From Puffinus mauretanicus (Eukaryota; Chordata; Aves; Procellariiformes; Procellariidae), in contig JAJKFH010001399.1 of NCBI GenBank assembly GCA_023333565.1, forward strand, positions 1-64,000: a DNA stretch of 64,000 bases, written 5' to 3'. The notes beneath the pieces were generated by a model. It had not been told where the DNA came from, searched no databases, and saw only the letters and a program-made list of their open reading frames with translations. The translations under genes were made by a program, and so were the position numbers. The first letter of the stretch is position 1; each line of letters begins with the position of its first letter. Positions 13,421-23,137 of the stretch are shown one piece after another.

Positions 13421-15399
13421 CTTTGGAGCTGGCAGCAGGCATTTTCGTTATCCTAAGTTTCAAAGACTTGAAAATTAGCATCCCCACTGCCACTTTCTTT
13501 TTGGGAAAGCTGCTCAGGGGAAGCCTCAGAAATTGAGTTTTCTTATAAATCACATGTATTGTCATTTCAACCTTTTATTTTGTGACCACTGTTTAGATAA
13601 ACATCCTGCCTCAGTGGGCAGGGAAGTGATCTTCTTTCTAGCACTGTTAGAACCCTTCATCCCAAGGGAGCAAGATTTCTGGGATCCAGATCCTGATGCT
13701 TTTGTTTCTCACAAACCCATCATAGTTGCATTTACTGTGACAAATACAAAACCAAACAGATTAAAAAAACGGTTTTTTATATTAAGAAAGTTTTAAAATA
13801 CGTTTTAGTGATGTTCTAATATTCCATATCCAACTAATTTTGAATTTGTAACAATTTTAAGTCTGAAGCTTAATTGACTTACTACGCTTCTAAACTCAGA
13901 AGAATCAGGAATTTAAATAGCAGGAAGTGTTTTAGGTGAAATTTAAAAGGTAGTGCTAAATTAAATCCGCAGTGCATCTCTGCAACTATTTGGCATATGA
14001 ATTCTCAAAAGGCTGTTTGCCTCTTCCGTAGCATACCTCTGTGCATCTAAGCTGTTCCTTTGCACAGCACACATGCTCATCTTCCTTGCCTGTATTGATC
14101 CACTGCGGTACTCAACCATGCAAGCTACCCCAGCTACCACCAGCTCTGCGATTCCTATGATGCTGGAGCTCTGTGACTGCATGGACTTCCAATTCTCACT
14201 AGGCTGCATCTTTAAAACTTGTAATTCTTTATTCTTTAAGTTATCCTATCTTTAAGTTAATAGAACTGATGTTCTTTAGGTTAAGAAAAATTATATTCCC
14301 TACATTATCTTGACCTTTTAAAATGACAGTGAATTAATATCTGTTAATTAAACAGGTAACATACGATAACATTGTTCATTAATGACTAATGATGACAATG
14401 ATAATTTGTTATCTGTTGTGACAGCATGACTGCAGACATTGTGTGTGTGCATGCACGCGCATGCATGTAGGAGGCTTAACACACAGAAAGACTGTAAATA
14501 CCGTTCTTTAAAAAATAATTTATTCCTTATGAAGAAAGCAGAACGAGGATCTTGCATAAAAAAACGTATTTGTAGAAGCTAACACAGCAACAGGTAGCTG
14601 CATTCAACCCTCTACACACAGATCATTATGGAATTATTATGACTAGCAGGAAAGTCACATACAGCCAGTCACAAAGCATGGAATTTCCCCCCAAATACTC
14701 ATAAATCTTTTGAGTCTTCTCTATTTTAAAGGGCAAAGCACACATACCCTATTAAAAAAAAGGATAAAACACAGATTATAGTACAGCTTCCCATGGATTT
14801 TCCCTTGAAACTCCCATATGTCCTGATTAGAAGATATACAAGAACATGTAGAAAGCTGAGTTAATTGTGCATCAAGATGAAAAAAAAAAAAAAGGCACTT
14901 CCTGTGTCTGTCCTAGTTCATTAAAAAATAAAAAACTTCTCAATGGAATGTTTCTGACATAGCTGTGCTGAGCATCACACACAGATAGCAGATTGAGGGC
15001 AGTTACAGCTGAATGTGCACCGTCTAGTCATTTATCAAGGTACCAACAAAAAATTGTGAGACTATTGCATTTCCATGGAAAGAGAGAGGAAAAAAATAAA
15101 AAAAAACCCCTAGAATGATGGAAATACATGCACAGGCAAGAAACCCAAGGGAAGTTTCTGAACATTCATCCAATAATTAAAAAACATTAAAAAGGTGGAA
15201 GACTAGGACTATCTCAAATGATATCAATATGGAAAATGCAATTCCAGCTCTAAAATGTTGTTTCCCTTTTTATAAAAATATTTCCAACTGTGTAGAAAAT
15301 TTCAAGTCAAGTATACTTCACATGTCACACATGTCACACTTCAAACGGCCAAAACTACTGGAGTAACTGATAGGTCCTATGTATTCAATAAATGTTCTA
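13421..15399. other. Intergenic or distal FBXO4 3' UTR
   Basis: AT-rich tract with A-runs at 14881-14893 and a second minus-strand AATAAA at 14519-14524. If that signal is used, 14500-15400 is transcribed as FBXO4 3' UTR. No coding feature is supported. Confidence 0.4.
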
Positions 15400-16160
15400 A
15401 GTACTAACAATTCTATTTAACATTTATTCATGACATCAGAGGTATGTCCAGTTCAAGCTAATAATTTCACTGCAACAGAAAGCAGAAGATGCTGAAGTCT
15501 GTTGTGGTTGGTTAATAAATAAGATCACAAACAAGAAACAACCAATTCATACACAGTAGTTTGTTTGTTTGCTTCTAAGAATTTTGGTCTGGGCTGACAA
15601 TTCTCCTGCAGGTGCCGTTTCTTGTCTAGGCATTTTGTCCAGAAAAAATACAGGTGAATTTACTCTTTTGAAAGAGATACTGTCTTTCTGTCAACCTACT
15701 ACTGTACAATGTACAGTACATTTTCTTTGGTTGGGAACTGTCACTGTCAAGATCTCCACTGAATATACTTACTAAATGTGTGATGCGTGTCATAGGGCTG
15801 TGCTGATAAACTAACCTAGTGTTAGGTGTATTTACAGAAGAGATTAGATTATCAGATATACTGAGAAAAGACTGCACCCCAAAGACCCTAGCTTGAAAGA
15901 AAGGAAGGAAACCAAAACACCCAGATTGCCCCCCAAAATCACTTCTTCATCGGCTGCTGGAATCCAGGCAATCCTACTTGTACTTCTAATTCAGGACTAC
16001 AGCCAGAAGAATGTCAATTATTAAAGTACGTGCAGTGAAACATATGCAGGTTTGCCTTTTAAATCTCCCTTCTGACAGTGCTCTGTCAGGACAAGATTCT
16101 CACTTCGTCTGAACTGCAAAACATCAGTGTCTTTATACAGTAAAACAATGCACAGTTCCA
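15400..16160 (-). other. Probable FBXO4 3' UTR
   Basis: No conserved reading frame follows the FBXO4 stop. The tract is AT-rich and ends near the first AATAAA. The UTR may instead extend to about 14500 if the distal signal is used. Confidence 0.4.
15423..15428 (-). terminator. Candidate poly(A) signal for FBXO4
   Basis: AATAAA on the minus strand, about 735 bases beyond the FBXO4 stop and the first canonical hexamer I see in the 3' flank. A second AATAAA lies at 14519-14524. Which one is used, or whether both are, cannot be told from sequence alone. Confidence 0.35.
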
Positions 16161-16250
16161 TTACTGTGCATTTTTACAATTTGCTTCTTCCAGGAGCCAC
16201 TCAATTCCATTTAGCAATCCAGTTAAAGTGGCAGCTACAGTGTCCTGCAC
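16161..16250 (-). CDS. FBXO4: FBXO4 coding exon 7 and stop (residues 359-387)
   Basis: Acceptor acttttacag. It encodes VQDTVAATLTGLLNGIEWLL then EEANCKNAQ and a TAA stop at 16163-16161. Human FBXO4 ends with the related segment VQDTEAETLTGFLNGIEWIL. The exon is 90 nt including the stop and closes the protein at 387 residues. Confidence 0.93.
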   Translation of the reverse strand: MQDTVAATLTGLLNGIEWLLEEANCKNAQ

Positions 16251-19200
16251 CTGTAAAAGTAAAAAAAGCTAATGTGTTAGAGATAACAGGTAACAGGATC
16301 TAACAGCATTTTAGCATCACTCCATATCTACCCTTAAAGTCAGAAATACTCATATCAAATCTAAATTTTTATCACTAGTTTGAAGGTCCCTTAGATAAAA
16401 AGAGGTTTCTTAAGAGTAAGGTATAAAAAGAAAACACTACTCTTTACAAAATGAATTATAAGATCCATTAGGAAAGCCTTACATTCTTGGTATCAAGGTG
16501 AATTTTATCTCAATCGCTCCATCAGCTATTCTGGAACATTATACTTACGTTACGGATGAGAATCTACTTGAAAATTCTTCTTGTAACTCTTAAAGCAAAA
16601 ATGCTGCTATCTTTAGAATTCAATGTGTATTATTAATTCTCAGATTTTGTAATGTATTATAAAGTGGCTATTATAAATGGTATGGTTTTAAAAAAGCCCG
16701 TAAACATTTTCCTTAAGAAAACAAAGGAATTATCTCAAATCAGGATTTTGTTTTTTCTGATTACGTATTATTCTTCAGCTACATAACGTCACCAAAAACA
16801 AATTATGTGTGGCTGAGCCACACTGATACATACAGTGCTTGACAAGCATAAAAGAAGAGGTTCAGGACCTCGTATGCTAGGTAAAAAACTGATTTGTGAA
16901 ACACTCAATACATCACGTCAACCGAGTGACAATTAACAGTCTCCTGAAAATGGCAGAAAAATCAACCGTGTCTCCCAGGCCTTGGGTCTTGACTCAGGAA
17001 ATTTAGATTTAAATTAACTGAAGCTTCCTTACTCCCTTCAAGACCAGCATTTCGTCCTTCCTTACATTCTGGCTCCATCTGAAGTTTCTTGTGTGTTCCT
17101 GGGCAAGCCACTTAGCTCCGCTATGTTCAGATAGGCTAATGCTTCATCTTAGAGGACCAGAGAAACTAAATTCTTCGCTTAAGTGGAGAGCTCACGTACT
17201 AGTGTTGAAAGTTGCACACTTGCTTAGCTAGGTACAGTTCAGGAACTACCATAAGCCTAAATTAAATTTAAGCCACAGAGAAATAGAAAATAAAGGTTTA
17301 AAAGCAAGTACCATCCAGGGCTGACGTAGCAGATTTAGTTGTAACTGATGAGCCATGTAAACACACGGAATTCTTTTCACACCAATGTGAGAGACACAAG
17401 ACAAAACTAGCAGAGGTCTGTTCGGAGGCCCGAGGGCTGGATCAATCATTGCCAGAATACGAGCCAGTTCCTCTTGACGATCATGCTCTAAGAAACAATT
17501 TTTAATATATGAGTATTAAATATATAGAAATCCCAAGGAGAACTTTTTTTTTTTTACTTTTCAAATATTTAAGATTTCAGAGGTGAGGAAACAGAGGGCT
17601 GGAAGGGACATGGCCAAATTATCTAGTTCTGCCTATCAGAAGGCTGGATCATCCGCATTCATGTCACACAGATGTTCACGTCACACTTAGATGTTATTTA
17701 AAGATTCTACAGGCAGCCTATTCCAGTCCTTAACATCAGAGCATTTTCCAAGTACCTCACAGAGATCAAAATTGCAACAAGCCATTAAGAAATACTCACA
17801 CAGCCCTTCCCTACTGACCGTACTTTTCTGCTTAGTATATCCCTTCACATTTTTTTTACCCTCCTCTTTTCTGAGCTAGCCCTTTCCCTCCATTTGAAGT
17901 TGATGAATGTAAAGACAATTATCATAATACGTATTTGGATTATCCTCTTACAGGACTATCCTGATTTGGACTAATTGCATCTTTTACTGCAGAACTGGTT
18001 AAGGTTCTGTTTCCAGGCTGTTACACCACCACTGATGAATTTAAGGCTGCTTCTCCTACCCACGCCCAGGGATTTTTTTTTTTTTTTTAAATCCAGGTAA
18101 TTTCCCACATGTAGCTTAGATAGCAACCATATCAGTATCTGCCATAAATGAAAGAAGGGGCCATAACACCTCATAGGAAGATGAGGGAGAGTGTCTAGGA
18201 TAGGGGACCTCTTTGACTGGATAAGCCATGAAGAAATAGCACTAATGAAGCAGATTTTGAAAGAATCAGAACATGGATTTTGATGTATTGCATATTCTTT
18301 GCAATCTTTTATGGCATTGCAATCATTCACAAAGTATGAATAAATAAAGTAAAGAGAAACCCCTTACTTTTATGAGCTTCTGCATTAGCAACATAAATGA
18401 ATCCATCAACTACTTCGCACACCTTTTTCACTTGAGCTATTACACTGTAGTGCACGGCTTGCTGGTTCCCTACTATGCTGTTCTCTTGGTAGAACATCTT
18501 ATTCACAGCAACAGCTTGCTCTGCCCTTGCTCTCCTCCTTTCCACGCTGAAAGATATTTCAATATTTCAGTAGTCAGCCTGAGAATGCAAAACTCGATTT
18601 TGAGAGTCTACACAACACAGGAAAGGGACAGGAAAATGGCCTGAGCCAGCAAAACAATTTCATTTCTCCTGTTCCCCTCCCGCCCCCCCCTTCTTTTCTA
18701 GTGTTCATATACAGATGGTTAGCAATATGCAAGATGCATACGAATATACACCCCAGGATGAGTTTATATAGTGTTTCAAAAGGGAATCAATCAAGATATC
18801 AAGAGGGATAGAAGCACCTGTTAGGTATTTGTCATACACATTTGCTATGTATAAGGTTTGGAAAAGGTTTATTACTTCCATGTGAAAATTTAGCGGTTGG
18901 AGAAAGAAAGAAAAAGTGAAGATCTGCATTAAATCTTCAGTTTATAAGAGCTATCCATGCATGTGAATGCACGCATAAAAATCACATGACAAAAACATGA
19001 GGAAAAGTATGACCGAGAAACTGTACTTTTTTTTTTGGTGAAGAACAAATCTTACCTGGTAGTTGAATACAATGTCAGAATATTGAATTTTTGATTGTTA
19101 TTAAACTGAAAACTGACTCCTGATCCAATTCCTACAGGGAAAAAAATGAATATATGAGATTACAACTATCTGGTTACAGAATACAACTAAGTGGTAGGCT

Positions 19201-22200
19201 GAAAATTCCAGTGGTGCTATAAAATGCATATATCCAAGCCTAGGTGTTGCTGTTAGGGTTAGTGTATTTACTATTTTACGATGAAATTTTATATATGCTC
19301 TAATGGATCAGACTATTAATTTAATTAAAATCAATTCAATAGTGTTAAAAGAAAACGAGGCATTTCCGTGTTTCTGATACTTAGACTTGAACCTAGAAAC
19401 CTAAGTCAGAGAGGAGCTAGACTTGCGTTTATTAGCCGAAACTGGCATAGGAAAGACTCTAGTCCGTTTACGACAAGCTGCATTGAAAAGAACATAAGAG
19501 AGAAAAAAGATAACAACACTAAGAAATCGTATTTTCACACTTTCTATAAATATAATTTAATTATTCCAATTCTGCTGTGCTGAAATAAACATTAGTTAAA
19601 AAGTTTGGACTGAAGTGACATTACAGATGTTCAAAACTATGTTTTTAAACATTGAAAAAAATCCTTCACCTGCTCCTCCTATAACTCTACTAAATGAAAT
19701 TTACACCATTTGACATCACAAGACTGAATCTTACAAAGGATCAGTCTTGACTTTCTGTATAAAAACACAAGTGTGTTTTTTAGCCACTTACTGCAAGCAG
19801 TATCCAAAGGAAGTTCTGTCTGCATTTATCCGTTACAACAGCAGGTGTGACATGGAATTTAGGATCAAAATAGAAGTACAAGGAGCAAAATGATCCCTCT
19901 GACATAATGCAAATTTAATCATGAATTCACTGCAGCTGTAATTTTATCCCAAATGTTCATTGCATTTATCCTTCTGAATAAATACAAAGAGAGAAAATAC
20001 TTTTTTTTTAACCATTATGCTATTGAGTTTCAAGGGGAGGAAAAAAGCATCCCTTTTCTCCATTTCTCCCCCTATGTTTTTTGTGTTATATCTCTTTACG
20101 AAATAAAAAAGCCAAAAACCAAAACCAGCATTACCATGAATTTGTCTTTGAGGTAGGCCAGCTACTAGCAGAATTTCTGGGCATGTCATCATCTTTTGCA
20201 CTAAAGAGTCGTCCAGCTCTTCCAAACCCGGCCCAAACATAGCAAAGCGAGGTTCTGCCTGAGTGACCAGTGATTGCAAAAAGGAAGTCACAGCCCCATA
20301 CCTGGGACGGCTTGATTTCAAATTTCTTCTACTCTGAGGACAGCTTTTTTTATATCTGTGTAAAATAGACGCAACTAGAAATTAAACACAAAATACAAAA
20401 GAGGTATTAATCAAACAACATAAACTGATTTAGGTCCCACACTTCTTACGCTTTGTTACCGGTACAACTCAAGCACAGGTCAAAAATGATAAAGTTCCAA
20501 ACTGATGATTTCAAGCATCAGTATAAAGTAGGTAGAGGCATCAGTCCTTTCGAAGTCCAAATACTGACTTATTGGACCTTAGTACACTTCTACCAATGGA
20601 TCTTTTAGTCTACTTTAAAAAATAAAATAAAATAAAAATTCCCCCACCCTCGCTGAACACACAAGATTGGTAAAATAAATCAAAGCTCATGAGTCACATA
20701 CAATACAAAAAATACAAGACTTCTGAGTGTGTTTCAAACCTTAATTAGACTGCTTTTGTATTAAAACTATGAAACAGGTAACTCCACCTGAAAAGGACCA
20801 TTTCCCCTGTAGGCACAGAGAATGCATGTTGTGAAAGGAGGCAGGTGTTGTCTGCAAGCTTCTGTGCTCATTTGATGCAGAAGCTAGAAGGCATGAAAAG
20901 ATTTTGGTAATCAAGGGAAAGAAGTAACAGTCATAGAAGTGACAAACATCCTAGAGAAGCAGCTTCAGTCTTTGCTCCTGTGGTCATGGCAGGCTGCTGC
21001 TGGACAAATCGCTTCAAGGAAACATTAAAATTGTGCTCCTCTATGCCGAAACCGAGCCACTTCAGTTGAGATCAGCAAAACCACTAACTGCTCACAGACA
21101 CAATGGAAATCAGTGACAGGTGGTTTCAAATAGGTGATGTTCTTAAGTATTCAGACCTAAGGAGATTTAAATCCAACGTTCAAAATCAGTAGATACTTTG
21201 CACTTCAAATTCTGGGTGCGTCTTTCCCATCTGTAAAGTGGAGATGAAGGGCACAGAGATTGCAGAGGTTAGCGCACTTATCATGAATGGAACAGTTTCA
21301 TGAAATCACCTTTGGAAAATTTAACAGCAAATTAAAAAAAAAAAATTACTGCAAATTAATTACGAGAATTGAATGAAGTTTAAAAAAAACCCCACAGAAT
21401 CATCTGCTTAAAAGTTCTTCTCAGTCATCCAAACACATAATGAGTGTTGCTATGCTTTTCAACTATACTAGCTGAAACCAGTCTTTGTCTTGCAGCCTTC
21501 GACCATCAGGGCTGAAGCAATACTACTTATTATTCTGTGCACATTCAAAAAAACCCTTTTTTTCCCCCTAGGTCTTCCAGGTAAGATGAAAAAAACGAAG
21601 AGTCATTCCATTTGCTGTAGTTTGAAGACTTCTTAGCACTTTTATTAAAATAAGTAATCATTTGTCATCGTACTGAGAGCGAAGAACACATTTTTATCAA
21701 GATCAACAGTAAGTACAGCTTCTGAGATGAAGGTGTTTCTGTGGCATAGCAGACATGCAGTTTACAGAAAGCTTTCATTTGTTTGTAACGTTAGCTTTGT
21801 CTTTTTTACAACATTTTACATTCTCATTGAATTCCAAACAGAAAGAGCTGACCAAACTGTCAAACAACAGGAAATTGTATTTCCAAAATAAACAATGGAT
21901 TTGAGACACATCAAAATTTAAGCAGCAGCTTACAGCACAGCTTTACAGCTGCACATATGAAACGTGCTGTGGGCTGAGTATTACTGCTGTACAGAGACTG
22001 TAAGTTGTGTAAGAGAATGCGAAGATACTTACACTGCCATGTAATCATACAGCGCATTATCGCTGACCTCTGAAAAGGCTTTATTAAAAATCTCCACATC
22101 TGGGAGTGATTTCCAATCAACGGATGTCCAGAAGGGAAGATCCCTCAGGAGAAAATACCGCCACAACAACGGATCTTGCACAGCCGCCCTCCAATAACAA

Positions 22201-22564
22201 CTCGTGCTTCCCAAATGGCACAAATCTTGGGGCGAGAGGAAGGACATGATGTTCAGCTGCACGTCGATCTGAAAACCGTCGAGAGCAGCGGTTTAACGAC
22301 CCAGGAATTCAGCAGTGAAGATGCCAAGAGGCGGGATGACGAGCTTCCCCCCTGTCCCCGCGACTGGGCCCCACTCACCGGCAGCGCCTGCAGAGCGCTC
22401 ACCTCCTCCGCGTCCTCCGGGAGCGCTGGAGGCGGGGGACCCGCGAACGCGGCGCTACCGCCGCGTTCGCGGGTCCCCCGCCTCCAGCGCTCCCGGAGGA
22501 CGCGGAGGCGACCCCGCACGGCGGCCTCCAAACCGCCCCGCTCCCCGGCTCCGCCGGCCGCCAT
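16161..22564 (-). CDS. FBXO4: FBXO4, F-box protein 4 (whole gene span, 7 coding exons)
   Basis: Substrate receptor of an SCF (SKP1-CUL1-F-box) ubiquitin ligase; mammalian targets include cyclin D1 and the telomere protein TRF1. Coding exons, 5' to 3' on the minus strand: 22564-22379, 22268-22033, 20355-20135, 19131-19056, 18546-18368, 17487-17312, 16250-16161. All joins keep frame and give 1164 nt, or 387 residues plus stop, equal to the human protein length as I recall it. The F-box occupies about residues 63-108 (IDVQLNIMSFLSPQDL, then the WRYFLLRDLP motif). The remainder, from about residue 150, corresponds to the GTPase-like substrate-binding domain, with conserved FAMFGPGLEEL, VCEVVDGFIYVANAEAHK and RPLLVLSC segments. 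The start at 22564 is the first in-frame ATG; an in-frame TAG lies 16 codons upstream and the Kozak context (G at -3 and +4) is good. RIMOC1 lies immediately upstream on the same strand. Confidence 0.95.
16251..17311 (-). other. FBXO4 intron 6
   Basis: 1061 bases, AT-rich. It holds a possible MIR/CORE-SINE relic near 17085-17140 and no other recognisable feature. Confidence 0.8.
17085..17140 (+). repeat. Possible MIR-like SINE relic
   Basis: The core cctgggcaagccacttagct resembles the conserved GACCTTGGGCAAGTCACTTA segment of MIR/CORE-SINEs. The match is short and decayed. Confidence 0.4.
17312..17487 (-). CDS. FBXO4: FBXO4 coding exon 6 (residues 300-358)
   Basis: Acceptor ttgtttcttag. It encodes KHDRQEELARILAMIDPALG, PPNRPLLVLSCVSHIGVKRI, PCVYMAHQLQLNLLRQPWM. 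The donor is tggatg|gtactt, weaker than the others in the gene, but homology requires splicing here because the next expected residues (VQDT) start the next exon. Confidence 0.92.
17488..18367 (-). other. FBXO4 intron 5
   Basis: 880 bases between exons 5 and 6. It contains an antisense CR1 3'-end relic and T-rich runs, with no other supported feature. Confidence 0.8.
17580..17790 (-). repeat. CR1 LINE 3'-end relic, antisense
   Basis: Motifs ggctggaagggacatgg, atctagttctgcc and acaggcagcctattccagt follow the order expected for the reverse complement of the CR1 3' end. That puts the element on the minus strand with its 3' end near 17580. It is decayed, lies inside FBXO4 intron 5 and no target-site duplication is obvious. 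Confidence 0.5.
18368..18546 (-). CDS. FBXO4: FBXO4 coding exon 5 (residues 240-300)
   Basis: Acceptor atctttcag, donor cataaaa|gtaagg. It encodes SVERRRARAEQAVAVNKMF, a variable loop, then YSVIAQVKKVCEVVDGFIYV and ANAEAHK, which is nearly identical to mammalian FBXO4. Open reading continues into the intron, but the frame break and donor mark the end. Confidence 0.94.
19056..19131 (-). CDS. FBXO4: FBXO4 coding exon 4 (residues 215-240)
   Basis: A 76-nt exon, shorter than a typical ORF cutoff. Acceptor ccctgtag, donor accag|gtaaga. It encodes GIGSGVSFQFNNNQKFNILT followed by LYSTT, collinear with human GIGSGVNFQLNNQHKFNILI. Phases 1 in and 2 out fit the neighbouring exons. Confidence 0.93.
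20135..20355 (-). CDS. FBXO4: FBXO4 coding exon 3 (residues 141-215)
   Basis: Acceptor ttttacacag, donor catg|gtaatg. It encodes VYKKSCPQSRRNLKSSRP, then RYGAVTSFLQSLVTQAEPRF, AMFGPGLEELDDSLVQKMM and GLPQRQIHG. The segment from SSRP to GLPQRQI is strongly conserved in FBXO4 and begins the GTPase-like substrate-binding domain. Intron 2 upstream is 1677 bases. Confidence 0.95.
20356..22032 (-). other. FBXO4 intron 2
   Basis: 1677 bases between the F-box exon and exon 3. It is AT-rich, with A-runs near 21333 and 21381 and a MIR-like scrap near 21195-21250. No exon-like segment was seen. Confidence 0.75.
21195..21250 (+). repeat. Possible MIR-like SINE relic in FBXO4 intron 2
   Basis: The segment tttcccatctgtaaagtgga resembles the 3' part of MIR/CORE-SINEs (CCTCATCTGTAAAATGGG). 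Only this short core is convincing. Confidence 0.4.
22033..22268 (-). CDS. FBXO4: FBXO4 coding exon 2, F-box (residues 63-141)
   Basis: Acceptor ggttttcag, donor gt|gtaagt, phase 2 at the end. It encodes the F-box that docks on SKP1, starting IDVQLNIMSFLSPQDLCHLG and continuing through YWRAAVQDPLLWRYFLLRD and DVEIFNKAFSEVSDNALYDY. Identity with mammalian FBXO4 is high and collinear, which makes this the exon that identifies the gene. Confidence 0.97.
22379..22564 (-). CDS. FBXO4: FBXO4 coding exon 1 (residues 1-62)
   Basis: It opens MAAGGAGERGGLEAAV and ends SALQALP at the donor ccg|gtgagt. It is 186 nt, exactly 62 codons, matching the length of the human N-terminal region although the sequence differs strongly. 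The codons are GC-rich and lie in a CpG island. CDS nucleotides 57-160 form a perfect 50-bp inverted repeat (see findings). The only Thr or Ser residues before the F-box are T31, S37 and S56. The core ATGGCGGC around the start resembles a YY1 site. Intron 1 is only 110 bases long (22269-22378). Confidence 0.85.
22405..22508. repeat. Perfect 50-bp inverted repeat, 4-base loop
   Basis: Arms 22405-22454 and 22459-22508 are exact reverse complements, checked base by base, separated by ctac (22455-22458). Pairing stops at 22404/22509. The arms are very GC-rich and lie wholly inside FBXO4 coding exon 1, where both arms are read in the same open frame. Confidence 0.97.
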
Positions 22565-22725
22565 GGCGCTGAGCCCCGCTGCTGCCACCGCCACCGCCCC
22601 TCCGAGCTAGCGCGCCGGCGCCGGCAGGCAAGGCGGAGCGACGGGCTGTCATCCTGCTCATTCTTTTCTAGAAATACTTGATTAGACTTCGGACCTGTAT
22701 TCCAGCAGTTCTTTGAATGCATGTT

Positions 22726-22731
22726 TTTAAT
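22726..22731 (-). terminator. Candidate poly(A) signal ATTAAA for RIMOC1
   Basis: ATTAAA on the minus strand about 117 bases after the RIMOC1 stop. It is the only common poly(A) hexamer I see between the RIMOC1 stop and the FBXO4 start. Use of this site would place RIMOC1 cleavage near 22700, within about 140 bases of the FBXO4 start codon. Confidence 0.5.
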
Positions 22732-22847
22732 GCAACAAAACCATACATTTTGGTAAGAAGAATGGTCAGATGCTGAAGCAGAGATCGCCACCCTAAGTGT
22801 GCTCTTCGGGCGCAAGGTTTCTTCCAGCACAGCCAAAGCGGTGTGTT

Positions 22848-23137
22848 TTAGTTGTGGGACTTCACGAAGTAACACAACATTTGTTCTGCAGTTGTTGTGT
22901 TCCACCCTTGGCCCTTTAAAGGTCCCTCACATACAGCCACATACTTCATTAACATGATTTTGCCCGTTTCTCGGAAATCCAGTGACACGCTCTGTGATCT
23001 GCAGCCCAGGTCACTGTTAGAGATAGAATCTATTGTCTCAAGGCTTTCCTGCTTCCCTTCTCCACAGTGTCGCAGTCCCCAGTAGCACATTTCTCCGCTG
23101 TACATCATCGCCAGTAAGTGAGTGTCACTAAATACAC
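22848..23137 (-). CDS. RIMOC1: RIMOC1 coding exon 6 and stop (residues 203-298)
   Basis: Acceptor tttttgcag. It encodes GVFSDTHLLAMMYSGEMCYW, a variable Ser-rich loop, then SLDFRETGKIMLMKYVAVCE and GPLKGQGWNTTTAEQMLCYF, ending VKSHN and the stop. This is the most conserved part of the protein. Confidence 0.95.

Larger units (their letters stand above)
22340..22640. promoter_or_regulatory. FBXO4 CpG island / promoter
   Basis: A short, very GC- and CpG-rich patch spans FBXO4 exon 1 and its 5' side, with no TATA box. It includes the 50-bp inverted repeat in the exon. The upstream boundary is squeezed by the RIMOC1 3' UTR, so the core promoter probably lies within about 22564-22720. Confidence 0.6.

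Noticed and set aside
1..16160. Search for GHR exons, since GHR neighbours FBXO4 in vertebrates
   Set aside because: No GHR-like coding segment was recognised; its exons are probably farther away, beyond base 1.
22565..22594. Upstream extension of FBXO4 to 22594
   Set aside because: The codon at 22594 is GTG, not ATG. The first in-frame ATG is at 22564, with good Kozak context and an in-frame TAG upstream.
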